From NCBI GenBank assembly GCA_963922205.1, contig CAWUHX010000143.1:186001-250000 (forward strand): 64,000 nt of DNA, read 5' to 3'. Each line of letters begins with the position of its first letter. Within the stretch, counting starts at the first letter, position 1. This document shows, one piece after another, positions 44,210 to 53,699 of this stretch. The notes beneath the pieces are model-generated. The model saw only the letters and a program-made list of their open reading frames with translations, had not been told where the DNA came from and did no database searches. A program made the position numbers and the translations under genes. Source of the stretch: Romanomermis culicivorax. Taxonomy: Eukaryota > Nematoda > Enoplea > Mermithida > Mermithidae.

Positions 44210-47200
44210 CTATTGTAAGCAAAACAGGCATAGGGTAGGTATATATCCCAATGTATGCTTGTTATTGACATACATGGAAATCATGGTAGCTAGTGTCTTA
44301 TTAAATCTTTCTGTAAGACCATCTGTCTGTGGGTGATAAGGGGTTGTGTTTACTTTTCGGGTGCCACATAATTCACAAATTTTGAGCACTAATGCTGACA
44401 AAAAATTTGCTCCTTTGTCTGACAAAAGAACAAGGGGGGCACCAAAGCGTAAAACGATTTCTGTAACAAAGATTTTTGCTGTAGTTTCTGCTGTTCCATC
44501 TGGTATGGCTACTGCGGTTGCATACTTAGTTAGATATTCTGTGAAAACAATGGCATATTTGTTTCCATTTTCTGTCATTGGTAAGGGTCCTAATATGTCA
44601 ACAGCTATTCTATCAAAAGGTCCTGTTACGGGTATGGGTACCAAAGGTGCCTTTGTTCTCTTCCCTGTCGTTTTCTTCATTGTGCAACTGATACATTTTT
44701 CACAATGTAACTGGGTTTCTTTATACATTCCTGGCCAAAAATAATGAGTTCTTATTCTGGCTAAGGTTCTAACAAATCCTAAGTGACCGGAAAAAACATC
44801 ATCGTGACAAGCTTCTAAAATTTCTTCTACCATGCTTCTGGGTATGACTAACTTAGGTTTGGTTTCTGGTGCCTTAGGTATACGGTACAAAATATTTTCA
44901 CTGATCACGTAATCATCACTCGTGAGTTGGACATGTTGCATTTCTCTAAACTCAACTGGTAACTGATTAAATAGTATATACTCAAGGTACTTTCTACAAA
45001 ATTCATCTTTCTGTTGTGCTTCTCGAATCTTGGTTAGCATCTCTTGAGTCTCATTGGCACTGGTAACTGCAGCACAAATGGGGTTTCTTGAAAGTGCATC
45101 GGCATTCTTATTCACTCGTCCAGGTCTATGCTTAATATTGAGTTCCTGAAATTCTTGAAGGGCTAATCCCCACCTTGCAATTCGTCCAGAGGGATTTGGT
45201 TTCAAAAAGACACTACTTAGGGCTGAGTGATCTGTGTAAATGGTAACTCTCTGTTGATAAAGATACTGTCGGAAATGTTTCACTGCCCAGATGACAGCTA
45301 AAGCTTCTTGTTCGGTAACTGAATAGTTTCTTTCTGCTTTGCTCAAACTTCGACTAGCAAAAGCGATAGGTTGCTCTCCATTTTTGGTCTGTTGTGAAAG
45401 CACTGCACCAATACCTTCTATAGATGCATCAGTGTATAGAATGAATGCATTGTGAAAGTCTGGGTGAATAAGTAAGGGTGATGTAACAAGGGCGTTCTTC
45501 AAGGTTTCAAAACTTTCGTGACATGCTGATGTCCAGTCATATTTCTGATTAAGTTTCAAAAGTTGATGAAGAGGGTACGCTTTTCTGGCGAAGTTTCTGA
45601 TAAATCGGCGATAGTAGCTTGCTAAACCTAAAAAACTACGTAACTGGTCAACATTTTTTGGAGTCGGAAATTGTTTCACTGCTTTTATCTTTTCTTCATC
45701 CGGTCGAATTCCAGTTGCTGAGATTTGGTGACCAAGGTACGAAATTTCTGACTGCAAGAAGTGACATTTCTCGAGTCTAAGTTTCAATCCTGCATTTTGT
45801 AATCTTTGAAAAACTTCTTCCAATCGTTCAAGGTGTTCCTCAAAAGTTCTTCCAAAAATTAATACATCATCTAAGTAAACTAAACAAGTGGACCACTGTA
45901 ATCCACTCAAAACTAAATCCATAAGTCTCTGAAAAGTTGCGGGTGCATTGCATAATCCAAATGGCACTACTGAAAATTCAAATAGTCCATTGTAAGTTAT
46001 AAATGCTGTCTTTTCTCTGTCTTTTTCAGCAACGGGTATCTGCCAGTATTCCCATGCTTGATCAAGTGTCGAGAATAGGGTGGCTCCATGTACAGCATCA
46101 AAAATGTCATCTATCCTAGGTAATGGGTAACTATCTTTCTTGGTGACACTGTTAAGTTTCCGGTAATCTACACAAAAGCGAAATCCTCCTGTCTTCTTGG
46201 GCACCAGAACCACTGGGCTGGCCCACGGACTTTGTGAGGGTTTGATCACTCCTTTCTCAAGCATCTTATTGATTTCCTCATCAATGGCTTCTCGTTGCTT
46301 GTAGGGTACTCTATAGGGTATCTGCCTAATTGGTCGGTTGTCTCCAGTATCAATCGTATGTTCTGCTAAGTTAGTTTTGCCTAAATCTATTTCATCTCCG
46401 CCAAAAAGTGAAGAGAATCGGACGAGTAACTGTCGAAATTGATGACCTTGCTTAGGGCTAAGTTTCGCCTGTTTGATTTCCTCATTGATCACTTCTAAAA
46501 CTTGTTCTGGTATCGTACTATTGTTTCTTGTTTCACTCTCCTGACCTATAGTCGAAGCAATGACCTGACATTGGGGTGTTTCAAAGGTTTTGTTGCATGA
46601 CCATGGCTGTCTATATACTCGAACTTTCCCTACTTTAGTGTTTCTATACAGAATAATGGGTGTATTGGTGACATTCAGTACACTGACGTGTATGATTCCA
46701 TCATCTGGTCGCACTAAACATGAAGCGACTTGTAACTGAAATCGATTTAAAAATCGTGGGATTGGTTCAAAAATTAATGAGTCAAATTTGGCATATGGGG
46801 CTTCTAATCTAGCTGTAACAAAACTAATCGATCTGGGAGCCAAAGTTATGGTCTCGTCTAGAACAGCGATTCCACGTGAGGTCTCTGGTAGATAGATCTT
46901 AGTGTTTTTCATGGGTACTGATATGTTTCCAAAATCAATCTGAGCTTTCTTCCACTGTAAATCAGTTTTAGCAAATCGACGTAAATAATCGGTTCCAAGC
47001 AACAAATCATATGTCGAATCTTTAACTACATGAACTCTTAAAAATTCTGCTGGGGCTACTACAGAATTTGCGATATTAAGTGACACTTTGATCCAACATG
47101 ATGCTACAACCTCAGTAGTGACATTATTAAACACTCTAAATCCTGGTATCACAGCGGGTAACAAATTGTATCCTCTCCGAGTAACTAAATCTAAACCTAT

Positions 47201-48973
47201 CAGTGAAATATCTGATCCACTGTCAATAAGGGTTGTAACTGGGACTTCGAAGTCTTCATTAATCCAAACCTCGATAGTTGGGCATCGATCTTGACACAAA
47301 CGGCTGTGGTTAGCGACAGTTGGTAAATTATTCCTCATCTTGGGTTTCTTTGGGGTGACTATCGGTTCAAGTGCCTGAACTATAACTTTTCCTAATGAAT
47401 CAAGTTCAACGTCCTCATAATCTGTTCCTTTCGCCTGTGACACATTCTGAATCTCGGTTACATTATCATTCCTGTTGGTTTCTTTCACATGACTGATCTG
47501 ATCGGTTGCTCCTTGGGTTTCTACATGTTGTTTCAAGGTTGAGAACTTTACAATAGGTTGTTTCATTCGTTTTGGGAACCATTTTCTTCTGGTAAAATAA
47601 CTCGGACATGCACAAGTCTTTTTCCGCAGGTATCTCTGTAAAATAAGCCAGGTTACTGTGGCAACACCAGCTAAGATCAAAAGAACTATCAACATGTTGA
47701 GTATCAATTGTAGTGGTCCTGATACTAAGTAATTGGTGAAATTAATCAGATTATTGGTTCCAGTGGTGGCAATGTGTTCAAGTGAATTGGTTGCTCCTTC
47801 TGTGACTTCTGCAATGGCCTTCCCAGTACCAGCCAAAGTTTGATAAACTACTGATGGATCAAGTGCTAAATTAGCTGTATACTTAACTAGTCTATCTAAA
47901 GTTCCTTCAAAAACGCTCAGTTTCGAAAAGTAACTCCTCATGAGTCCAAAAGTGTGAAGAATTCCAGTCTGTTGATCATGGAAATATGATGGTGAATTAA
48001 ACGTTTGTAACTTATAGCTTCCTGTCCATGAGATGTCGAATGGAACACTGGTTACATGTACCGGTCCTGAACTAGTTTTCCAACCTTCTTGAGGGTCATT
48101 ATACAGTCCTATAGTATGGTGGTTGCAGTCTACAATGGGTGCTTGATCTAAAAGATCATGGGAGCCGGGTACAACAAAGTAGGTGAGGTTTCTCGCTAAA
48201 ATTGGTAAATAAGCGTAACATGTATCATTGATTCGGTAATCCCAAAAAAATTGATCAGGTATGATTTTAACACATTCCCATATCATGAGAGCTTGACCAG
48301 CAAAAGTAGCAACTATGTCATTTCTCATGAGTAAAGCACGAGCACCTATAGTTGGATCTAACTTGAGTAACTGCCAAATCATCTTTAGGTGTCTCTCTGC
48401 AGAATGACAAAGTTCAAGCCATACTGTTCGAAATAGCTTTGATTCTTGTTCCATGATCTTATCATACAAATACTGTATCTTAGCATTTTGCGGGTCTCTA
48501 TCAGTAAGTTCAGCTTCTCTCTCTGGGGTGACTATTGAAATAGAATCCTGAAGTTCACTAAGGTTTCTTGTAAACTGTAAAATCGGACCTTGTTCAGTTT
48601 CATAGGCAAAGGTCAAGTGGCATATATTTGTAGGTCTAAATAAAGTAAAAGCTCCTTGTATCGCCTCAATAATTATATGGTTTCTGATTAGGTGACCAAT
48701 ATATTCTCCGATCTTCTCAATCGAACACTGTTCCACTAAAATAGTTGAGTTCCAAATTATAGTTCCTCCTGAATTCACACATTGTCCAGCATTTGGTGGA
48801 CATCCTCCTGTATCTCCTAGGTCGCTGATAGTGGTTTTCTTATCTACTGTTGCAATGGTGCCTACCTCAATCAAAAAATTAACTATCGATTGACAAAAAT
48901 CTTGGCAACACCATCTGTATCTCAAGTTGAGGGTGTTATTGGTGACCCAAACTCCATGCTGAAGGTCTCTCAA
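44210..48973 (-). CDS. Element 1 env-like glycoprotein fused to protease-RT-RNase H-integrase
   Basis: One open frame of 1,587 codons. Residues 1-450 look like a viral-type glycoprotein ectodomain: many N-x-S/T sites, paired cysteines (WCCQDFCQ, CYAYLPI), then a membrane anchor (about 421-446) and a basic/Cys-rich tail. The aspartic protease follows (LIDSGSDISLIG, Asp 584). RT has YRKLN and YLDD (1033-1036), RNase H has LYTDAS and YTDHS. Integrase has the H-H-C-C finger (CHDDVFSGHLG, CEKCISC) and the catalytic triad Asp 1459, Asp 1519, Glu 1555. The end is shifted out of frame near 44255. Gypsy elements normally place env after pol, so this order is odd. The frame is linked upstream through a TAG at 49001. 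Confidence 0.85.
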   Translation of the reverse strand: MRDLQHGVWVTNNTLNLRYRWCCQDFCQSIVNFLIEVGTIATVDKKTTISDLGDTGGCPPNAGQCVNSGGTIIWNSTILVEQCSIEKIGEYIGHLIRNHIIIEAIQGAFTLFRPTNICHLTFAYETEQGPILQFTRNLSELQDSISIVTPEREAELTDRDPQNAKIQYLYDKIMEQESKLFRTVWLELCHSAERHLKMIWQLLKLDPTIGARALLMRNDIVATFAGQALMIWECVKIIPDQFFWDYRINDTCYAYLPILARNLTYFVVPGSHDLLDQAPIVDCNHHTIGLYNDPQEGWKTSSGPVHVTSVPFDISWTGSYKLQTFNSPSYFHDQQTGILHTFGLMRSYFSKLSVFEGTLDRLVKYTANLALDPSVVYQTLAGTGKAIAEVTEGATNSLEHIATTGTNNLINFTNYLVSGPLQLILNMLIVLLILAGVATVTWLILQRYLRKKTCACPSYFTRRKWFPKRMKQPIVKFSTLKQHVETQGATDQISHVKETNRNDNVTEIQNVSQAKGTDYEDVELDSLGKVIVQALEPIVTPKKPKMRNNLPTVANHSRLCQDRCPTIEVWINEDFEVPVTTLIDSGSDISLIGLDLVTRRGYNLLPAVIPGFRVFNNVTTEVVASCWIKVSLNIANSVVAPAEFLRVHVVKDSTYDLLLGTDYLRRFAKTDLQWKKAQIDFGNISVPMKNTKIYLPETSRGIAVLDETITLAPRSISFVTARLEAPYAKFDSLIFEPIPRFLNRFQLQVASCLVRPDDGIIHVSVLNVTNTPIILYRNTKVGKVRVYRQPWSCNKTFETPQCQVIASTIGQESETRNNSTIPEQVLEVINEEIKQAKLSPKQGHQFRQLLVRFSSLFGGDEIDLGKTNLAEHTIDTGDNRPIRQIPYRVPYKQREAIDEEINKMLEKGVIKPSQSPWASPVVLVPKKTGGFRFCVDYRKLNSVTKKDSYPLPRIDDIFDAVHGATLFSTLDQAWEYWQIPVAEKDREKTAFITYNGLFEFSVVPFGLCNAPATFQRLMDLVLSGLQWSTCLVYLDDVLIFGRTFEEHLERLEEVFQRLQNAGLKLRLEKCHFLQSEISYLGHQISATGIRPDEEKIKAVKQFPTPKNVDQLRSFLGLASYYRRFIRNFARKAYPLHQLLKLNQKYDWTSACHESFETLKNALVTSPLLIHPDFHNAFILYTDASIEGIGAVLSQQTKNGEQPIAFASRSLSKAERNYSVTEQEALAVIWAVKHFRQYLYQQRVTIYTDHSALSSVFLKPNPSGRIARWGLALQEFQELNIKHRPGRVNKNADALSRNPICAAVTSANETQEMLTKIREAQQKDEFCRKYLEYILFNQLPVEFREMQHVQLTSDDYVISENILYRIPKAPETKPKLVIPRSMVEEILEACHDDVFSGHLGFVRTLARIRTHYFWPGMYKETQLHCEKCISCTMKKTTGKRTKAPLVPIPVTGPFDRIAVDILGPLPMTENGNKYAIVFTEYLTKYATAVAIPDGTAETTAKIFVTEIVLRFGAPLVLLSDKGANFLSALVLKICELCGTRKVNTTPYHPQTDGLTERFNKTLATMISMYVNNKHTLGYIPTLCLFCLQ

Positions 48974-49000
48974 TGGTTGACCTCTATACTCTTTATCATC

Positions 49001-49702
49001 CTATGCCTGTCGACAGGTTCCAGGTGTTACTGTTTCTTGTTCTGTGGAATCGAGAACAATTCCTCGTGATCCAAAAAATCTGGTGTTCGTACAAATGGTT
49101 CTGTTTCTCAACAAACATCGTACTGCTTGAATTCTGCTCATATGGCCATTAGCTGACCAGACGCTCAATTCGAGTTCCTTCTTTTCTGTGCCAAACAAAG
49201 GCGGAGGGCGACAAGGTACATGTTTCGGTATAGCAATTGCTCGGCCTCCTCGTGACATTCCACACTGATAGTAAGGCTCAGAAGTAGCTCTACCAATCAA
49301 AAATGAAAGAAAAATCAAAATGACTAAAATAAAGAAATTACTAGCTGTAGGTAATCTGAAATTGGTTAAAAATGGTTTCATAAATCTTATAAAAGATCTC
49401 CAATTAACTGATCTTCTAGGTCTGGAAATTCTTCTATTCCTCCATCTGCGTCTGTTTCTGTTTCTCCTACTCCTTCTAATTTGCATAATGGGACTAAATG
49501 TATTGAGTGGCGCTCTATAAGATTCAAACTGATCATCATTAGTTTCATTCTCAGATTCCGAGTTATGATCAAAATTATAGTTTCCTTCTCTGTATGGTAA
49601 CATAGGTGGAACATGAGCTAATAAGCGTCCAAAATTGTCCCGGGTGTCTCGTCTTTCACTGTGACCTTCAGTATCATGTAACACATTCGATTGCCTGCCC
49701 AT
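49001..49702 (-). CDS. Element 1 env-like N-terminal part (signal anchor, Arg-rich)
   Basis: A 233-codon frame ending in TAG, in the same frame as the 44210-48973 ORF with nine codons between. It has an Asp/Glu/Asn-rich start, a strongly basic stretch (RRSRRNRNRRRWRNRRISRP), a hydrophobic segment (NFFILVILIFLSFLIG) that looks like a signal anchor, and then a Cys-containing ectodomain start (YYQCGMSRGG, HVPCRPPPLFG). I read it as the first part of the same glycoprotein, interrupted by one nonsense codon. The basic stretch could alternatively bind RNA, as gag-like proteins do. No family is named. Confidence 0.65.
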   Translation of the reverse strand: MGRQSNVLHDTEGHSERRDTRDNFGRLLAHVPPMLPYREGNYNFDHNSESENETNDDQFESYRAPLNTFSPIMQIRRSRRNRNRRRWRNRRISRPRRSVNWRSFIRFMKPFLTNFRLPTASNFFILVILIFLSFLIGRATSEPYYQCGMSRGGRAIAIPKHVPCRPPPLFGTEKKELELSVWSANGHMSRIQAVRCLLRNRTICTNTRFFGSRGIVLDSTEQETVTPGTCRQA

Positions 49703-49849
49703 TCCACTACTGGTTCGTGGGTCAGACGTCGGTCTATTCCTGGGTGTCTCGATGGTCTCATTTGTTACGCCTCCAAAGCCTTCTCGCCAATTAGGATGAA
49801 TTATTTGCCAATATTGGCTAGCGACTGGTGCCGAAAAAGAGTTTCCCCA

Positions 49850-50361
49850 CTATAAATTATACTTTTCTTCTTTTCTGTTCTCTTCTTTTTTGTGTTCTTC
49901 TTTTTTCTTTTCTTCCCGGGAAGCACGTTGTATGGCCAAAAAACTATCACCCATAGCAGAAATTGAACCGGAAGGCAGGTTCCAATCTTCAAAATCACCT
50001 AAGTAGCTACTAGTTTCAATAATCTCACTAAAAGGGGAAAATTCCCTATGGGTGGAGGTCGAAGGGACGTCGCTAAATCTGGCTCCTGTACCAGTCCCTA
50101 CACCTACCGAATGGCTAGATTCTGTATCTGTAAAACTTATTCCTTGGACCATACAAACGTTGGTAGGGGTTGCCATATCGGAGTTTCTCAGGAGTTCAAA
50201 GTCATCACAGTTCCAAGGGTCAAATTGAAGCTCAGAATTGTAGGACTGTTGCTCTAGGGTACCATCTTCCCCTACCGTTACTAGTTGGTTATGCACTCCA
50301 CGCAGGTCTCCTTGGGTACCTCGAGAACCTCGGGAGTCCGAAACACCACGAGAACTGGGCA
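49850..50361 (-). CDS. Element 1 upstream region, Ser/Glu/Lys-rich, in frame with env-like ORF
   Basis: About 170 codons from the border with the Element 2 LTR (50362) to a TAG at 49850-49852, after which the same frame is open for 49 more codons into the 49702 ORF. The reading is low in complexity (SRGVSDSRGSRGTQG, EEKKKEEHKKEENRKEE). A frame reading further into the LTR is chance. No domain is visible. The natural start probably lies in the part of Element 1 displaced beyond Element 2. Confidence 0.45.
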
Positions 50362-50956
50362 TGTTGTATTTTGGCTTGATCGGGGCGGAGATGATGCGGC
50401 GTGAGCAGGATTGGGATTCCGAGGTTACGTCCTTAATGTACGTGCGTCCCACACCCACGTTTACCCGATAAACTAATTACTGGTACTTAAACCCCAACAC
50501 TAATTATCCGAGCAATTAAAGAAAAACCCAATTTCTTTAATTGTCTCCCTTAATACGCAATACCGAAAGGCGAGGGAGTTTTCCTACCTTTTACTATTAC
50601 GCAATAATATACGAAACTTACGTGACAAAACGAGATGGGTGAGGCGAAGGAAAAATAGAAAACAATAAATCGACTCCCACGCACGGGCGAGAACAAGAGA
50701 GACGGAAAGGCGTGGTGGGAGGCAACAAGTGCGTACTAGTGGTGGCCGACGGGGCGCACAACTAGTAGATAAGAATACGAAAAACAAAATATAACGTTAA
50801 TCAATAACAAAAGATAGAGACCAGCGCACGCCTACCGACGTGCGCTACAGTAAGATGGCTGCTGGTGGTCTGCGTTGCTCACTCCACTTGCCACCTGCGG
50901 GCCTCTGACGCGTTTTGACAAAACAATAAAAAATCGGCGGAAAACACACTACAACA
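50362..50956 (-). mobile_element. 3' LTR of Element 2
   Basis: The 595-bp LTR reads, on the minus strand, TGTTGTAGTGTG to AAAATACAACA; TGTTGTA and TACAACA are perfect inverted ends. A polypurine tract precedes it. Its last 58 bases match 63943-64000 with one difference, which identifies that stretch as the 5' LTR. One AAGATGGCTGC-type word (plus strand near 50854) resembles a YY1/Pho site; this is only a resemblance. Confidence 0.88.
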
Positions 50957-50970
50957 CCCCTCCCCCCTTG
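50957..50970 (-). other. Polypurine tract of Element 2
   Basis: On the minus strand GCAAGGGGGGAGGGG runs directly into the LTR start TGTTGTAG, the expected priming site for plus-strand DNA synthesis. Confidence 0.8.
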
Positions 50971-51369
50971 CAGTAGATCGCCCTAAGCGATCGTCAAGAA
51001 ATACCAGAAAACGTGCAAGGGGAAGGGCTCCGCCACTACAGGCCGTCACCGGGGTTGCCGAAGAATTCTTCGGCGTCACACAGCGGGGCCGGCGGAGTTG
51101 TTGGGGTAGTTTGAGCCGATTTTTTGGGGCGGCAACAATAGTGCGTCCGGCGGCGAAGTGTAAGGACAAAAACGGGGCAAGTGGGGGTGTGTAGCGGGCC
51201 ACCGGCGGTCAACTTACTGTGTGCTTGCAGCGTCGGCTGCACGTGCGCTGGAAACTAGTACAAAAGTATAAAGCATAAACGAGATTAGAAATAAAACAAC
51301 CGGGTCAAAATGAGGTTAAGAAACACAAAAAATGAAGAAAAAACAATGTTACTGTACAAAAGCTTTTGT

Positions 51370-51867
51370 TCAATGGCGGCGGCGGTGACGAGTATCGGAT
51401 GCGGAGCGGTGGTTTCGTGGGGGATCGCGGCGATCGCGTTCGTTTCGTCGGTAACGATCGTTGTGGTAGCCATGTCGATCGCAAGGGTCGTCGTGGCCAT
51501 CAAAACGGATGTTACGGGAATAGCGGGATCGACTGTAATCAGAGGTATCCCGGCGGCGCGACGACGAGGTGGACGTTTGAAGTTGAAGCGGCGAGAGCGG
51601 GTTCAGGCCTCGTGGTGGCAATTGAGTGGCGATTAGAGAGGGTCTATCGGACGGCGTCCCTGTTGGCGGCAACGGTCTCGGTGGCAAAAGATTCCACCGG
51701 GCAGAAAAGTCGTGCCGACGCAGCAGGGGTGCGTCTCGCTGTGATACTGCAAATAAATTTGTTGGATGTCGGCGATTTCCGGCGGCTGTGGAAACGGGGC
51801 GTAGCGCGGATAAGCCATCCAACTGTCGATGAGTCCGACAGCGGTGTTGTAGGCTTGTAGTAGGCAC
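51370..51867 (-). CDS. Element 2 Arg/Ser/Asp-rich C-terminal frame
   Basis: A 165-codon frame that overlaps the end of the 51633-53699 ORF in another frame. From about 51700 onward this frame looks like protein ([30 protein letters not shown]), an RS/RD-type tail that often binds RNA or other RS proteins, whereas the tail of the longer ORF there looks like noise. It is therefore probably the true continuation, reached by a -1 shift or an indel in this copy. No slippery heptamer is obvious. Its start codon is not established. Confidence 0.5.
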   Translation of the reverse strand: MPTTSLQHRCRTHRQLDGLSALRPVSTAAGNRRHPTNLFAVSQRDAPLLRRHDFSARWNLLPPRPLPPTGTPSDRPSLIATQLPPRGLNPLSPLQLQTSTSSSRRRDTSDYSRSRYSRNIRFDGHDDPCDRHGYHNDRYRRNERDRRDPPRNHRSASDTRHRRRH

Positions 51868-53699
51868 GAGGGGTTATCCAATTTGCGGGCTTCGTATAGG
51901 AAAAGTGTCAAATGGGCGGTGTGAACGGCGTCAATGACGCCGAGCTCCTCAGCCCAAAGACCGGCGACCCATTTCAATATCAACGTGGCCACGTTGTGCG
52001 AGATCGGCGGTTGTTGTTCTTGATATGCAGGGTGGTAATGGTTGCGGAAATATTGGTACAACGCGAGCGAAGCGTTCGTAGCACGGATGTGCACGGGCAT
52101 GATTATACGAATACCGAGGCGGCCGAAAAAGTTGATCAATACCATTTCGTGCAGCGTGCGAGGTGAGAAAAATTCAACGGCCGGGTCAATGTGTGGGGGG
52201 TAGCCCCGTGTGACTAACGTAACGCAATGCGGCGTATCGGTATTTCGGAATCGCGTATAATTTGGCAAATGTGTGGCTTCGCTAGGCAACCGGGGTTTAA
52301 TGGCTGGTGCGGAACTTGGTGGCAGAGGACCTCCAAGAACTGGCCTAGTGGCGATGACCACCAGCGGTTGTTTGAACGCGGTAACCGAAGCCGACATCGG
52401 GGCCGTAGGCAGCAGCGACGTGGTGTGGGTTACCGTTGTAGCGGATGTCGGAGCCGTAGACGGCTGCGACGTTACCGTAGGCGGAATCGAGGGTGTTGCG
52501 GGTTCCACGTCCATAGGAGGCGGGGGAAGCGGAGCTTTGAACTCGTCCTTCGGTGGGTTTTTTAAGGCTTCCAGACGTCGTTGAATTTCCGCGTCTCGAT
52601 GCAATGGGCTAATGTAATCCATTAATTTCGTAGGTGATCGGCAAAAACCGTGGCGATAATGCTCTTCGTAAAAACCTGTCGTGTGCACCTGGCGCGTTTG
52701 TTCGTTTTGCGTACGGTGGGGCGGTGCATCCTCGCGGCGTTCTTTTTGACGACTATCGCGGCTGGTTGGTTGAGTTTGTTGCGTTTCTTTGCGGTGGCGA
52801 TCATCACGAGAGTGAGACTCGTGGCATGAACGGTGGCTATCGTGATGAGTAGGCGGCGGTTTCGTTGCCGGCACTACTGTTTTGGAGGACGCGGTTTTGG
52901 GTTTCGGCGTTGACGTGGCGTGCGAAGATCGTTCGGTTTCTTCGCGGGCTCTCTGTTTATTGCGTTGTTCGTGGCGTCGAGTTGTGCGTTCGCTGGGCGT
53001 TCTGCCGCGCTCAGTACGCAAAGTGCTGGGTGGCGGCGTACGCCGTGTGCTCGGTTCGTCTGTTGTTCGTGTTTTGTGGGATTTACGGTACGCCGATTCT
53101 TCCTGGAGATGTTGTTTTCGCTTTGTTGAGTGTTCATACCGGCCGGGTCTTCGAATAGGATTACCGTAGGGATCTAGAGCCGGCACGGACGTGCTGGGTG
53201 GCTGTGGGGTTTGAACATCCACAGGCGCCGTCGGCGGCACTAGAGTCGCTGGTTGCGGCGGTTGCGGAATCGGTTGCGGTTGCGATGTGACTGGCAGTGG
53301 TAAAGGAGCCGGTGTTTGCACGACGGGTTGTGCCATCGCAGGAGCCGTTTGAGCGACTTGTGGGGCTGGGGCGATCAACGTCGGTGGAGGCAACAAAATT
53401 CGTTGTATCTCGTCTTTTAGAGCTGCTGGGAAATCTTTCCACTGATGTTCGGGAAACAACATACCGGGTGGCGGTGGCGGAAAATGATACGCGGCGAGTG
53501 CTGCGGCCAAGGCGTCCCACTGAGTAGCTGAAATAATCTGTTGCCAAAAACGTACGGGAGCACTATACCTGGCTGCGGCAACAGTAGCAATGATCGGAGG
53601 TCCCGGCAAGACTGCCGGCGTCGCCAAATATATTCGTGGATCCACGGCGGGTGCTGTGGTTGGTATCGTAGCAGCGGGTTCGATAGGGGCGACATCCAT
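51633..53699 (-). CDS. Element 2 accessory ORF, proline-rich with C-terminal module
   Basis: A 688-codon frame starting with ATG inside the end of the exonuclease ORF (137-base overlap, +1 frame). The first half is Pro/Thr/Gln-rich, followed by an Arg/His/Ser-rich stretch ([15 protein letters not shown]), a second Pro/Ala-rich stretch, and a globular-looking C-terminal 170 residues ([50 protein letters not shown]). The last block resembles, in spacing of NP-x-C and the following helices, the end of Element 1's accessory ORF (41281-41517). It could be a separate protein or the second half of the exonuclease protein by frameshifting. Function unknown. Confidence 0.65.
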   Translation of the reverse strand: MDVAPIEPAATIPTTAPAVDPRIYLATPAVLPGPPIIATVAAARYSAPVRFWQQIISATQWDALAAALAAYHFPPPPPGMLFPEHQWKDFPAALKDEIQRILLPPPTLIAPAPQVAQTAPAMAQPVVQTPAPLPLPVTSQPQPIPQPPQPATLVPPTAPVDVQTPQPPSTSVPALDPYGNPIRRPGRYEHSTKRKQHLQEESAYRKSHKTRTTDEPSTRRTPPPSTLRTERGRTPSERTTRRHEQRNKQRAREETERSSHATSTPKPKTASSKTVVPATKPPPTHHDSHRSCHESHSRDDRHRKETQQTQPTSRDSRQKERREDAPPHRTQNEQTRQVHTTGFYEEHYRHGFCRSPTKLMDYISPLHRDAEIQRRLEALKNPPKDEFKAPLPPPPMDVEPATPSIPPTVTSQPSTAPTSATTVTHTTSLLPTAPMSASVTAFKQPLVVIATRPVLGGPLPPSSAPAIKPRLPSEATHLPNYTRFRNTDTPHCVTLVTRGYPPHIDPAVEFFSPRTLHEMVLINFFGRLGIRIIMPVHIRATNASLALYQYFRNHYHPAYQEQQPPISHNVATLILKWVAGLWAEELGVIDAVHTAHLTLFLYEARKLDNPSCLLQAYNTAVGLIDSWMAYPRYAPFPQPPEIADIQQIYLQYHSETHPCCVGTTFLPGGIFCHRDRCRQQGRRPIDPL

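Larger units (their letters stand above)
41281..50361 (-). mobile_element. Element 1: env-like/pol/exonuclease-like Gypsy retroelement (5' part outside)
   Basis: Order on the minus strand: Ser-rich and Arg-rich leader region, envelope-like glycoprotein, protease, RT, RNase H, integrase, then the accessory exonuclease-like ORF. No gag capsid is visible. It is cut at 50361 by the LTR of Element 2, so its beginning, including any gag, should resume beyond the other end of that insertion, outside the window. Its own LTRs are not identified. Two in-frame TAG codons, a frameshift and a TAA in the integrase show that this copy is defective. Confidence 0.75.
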
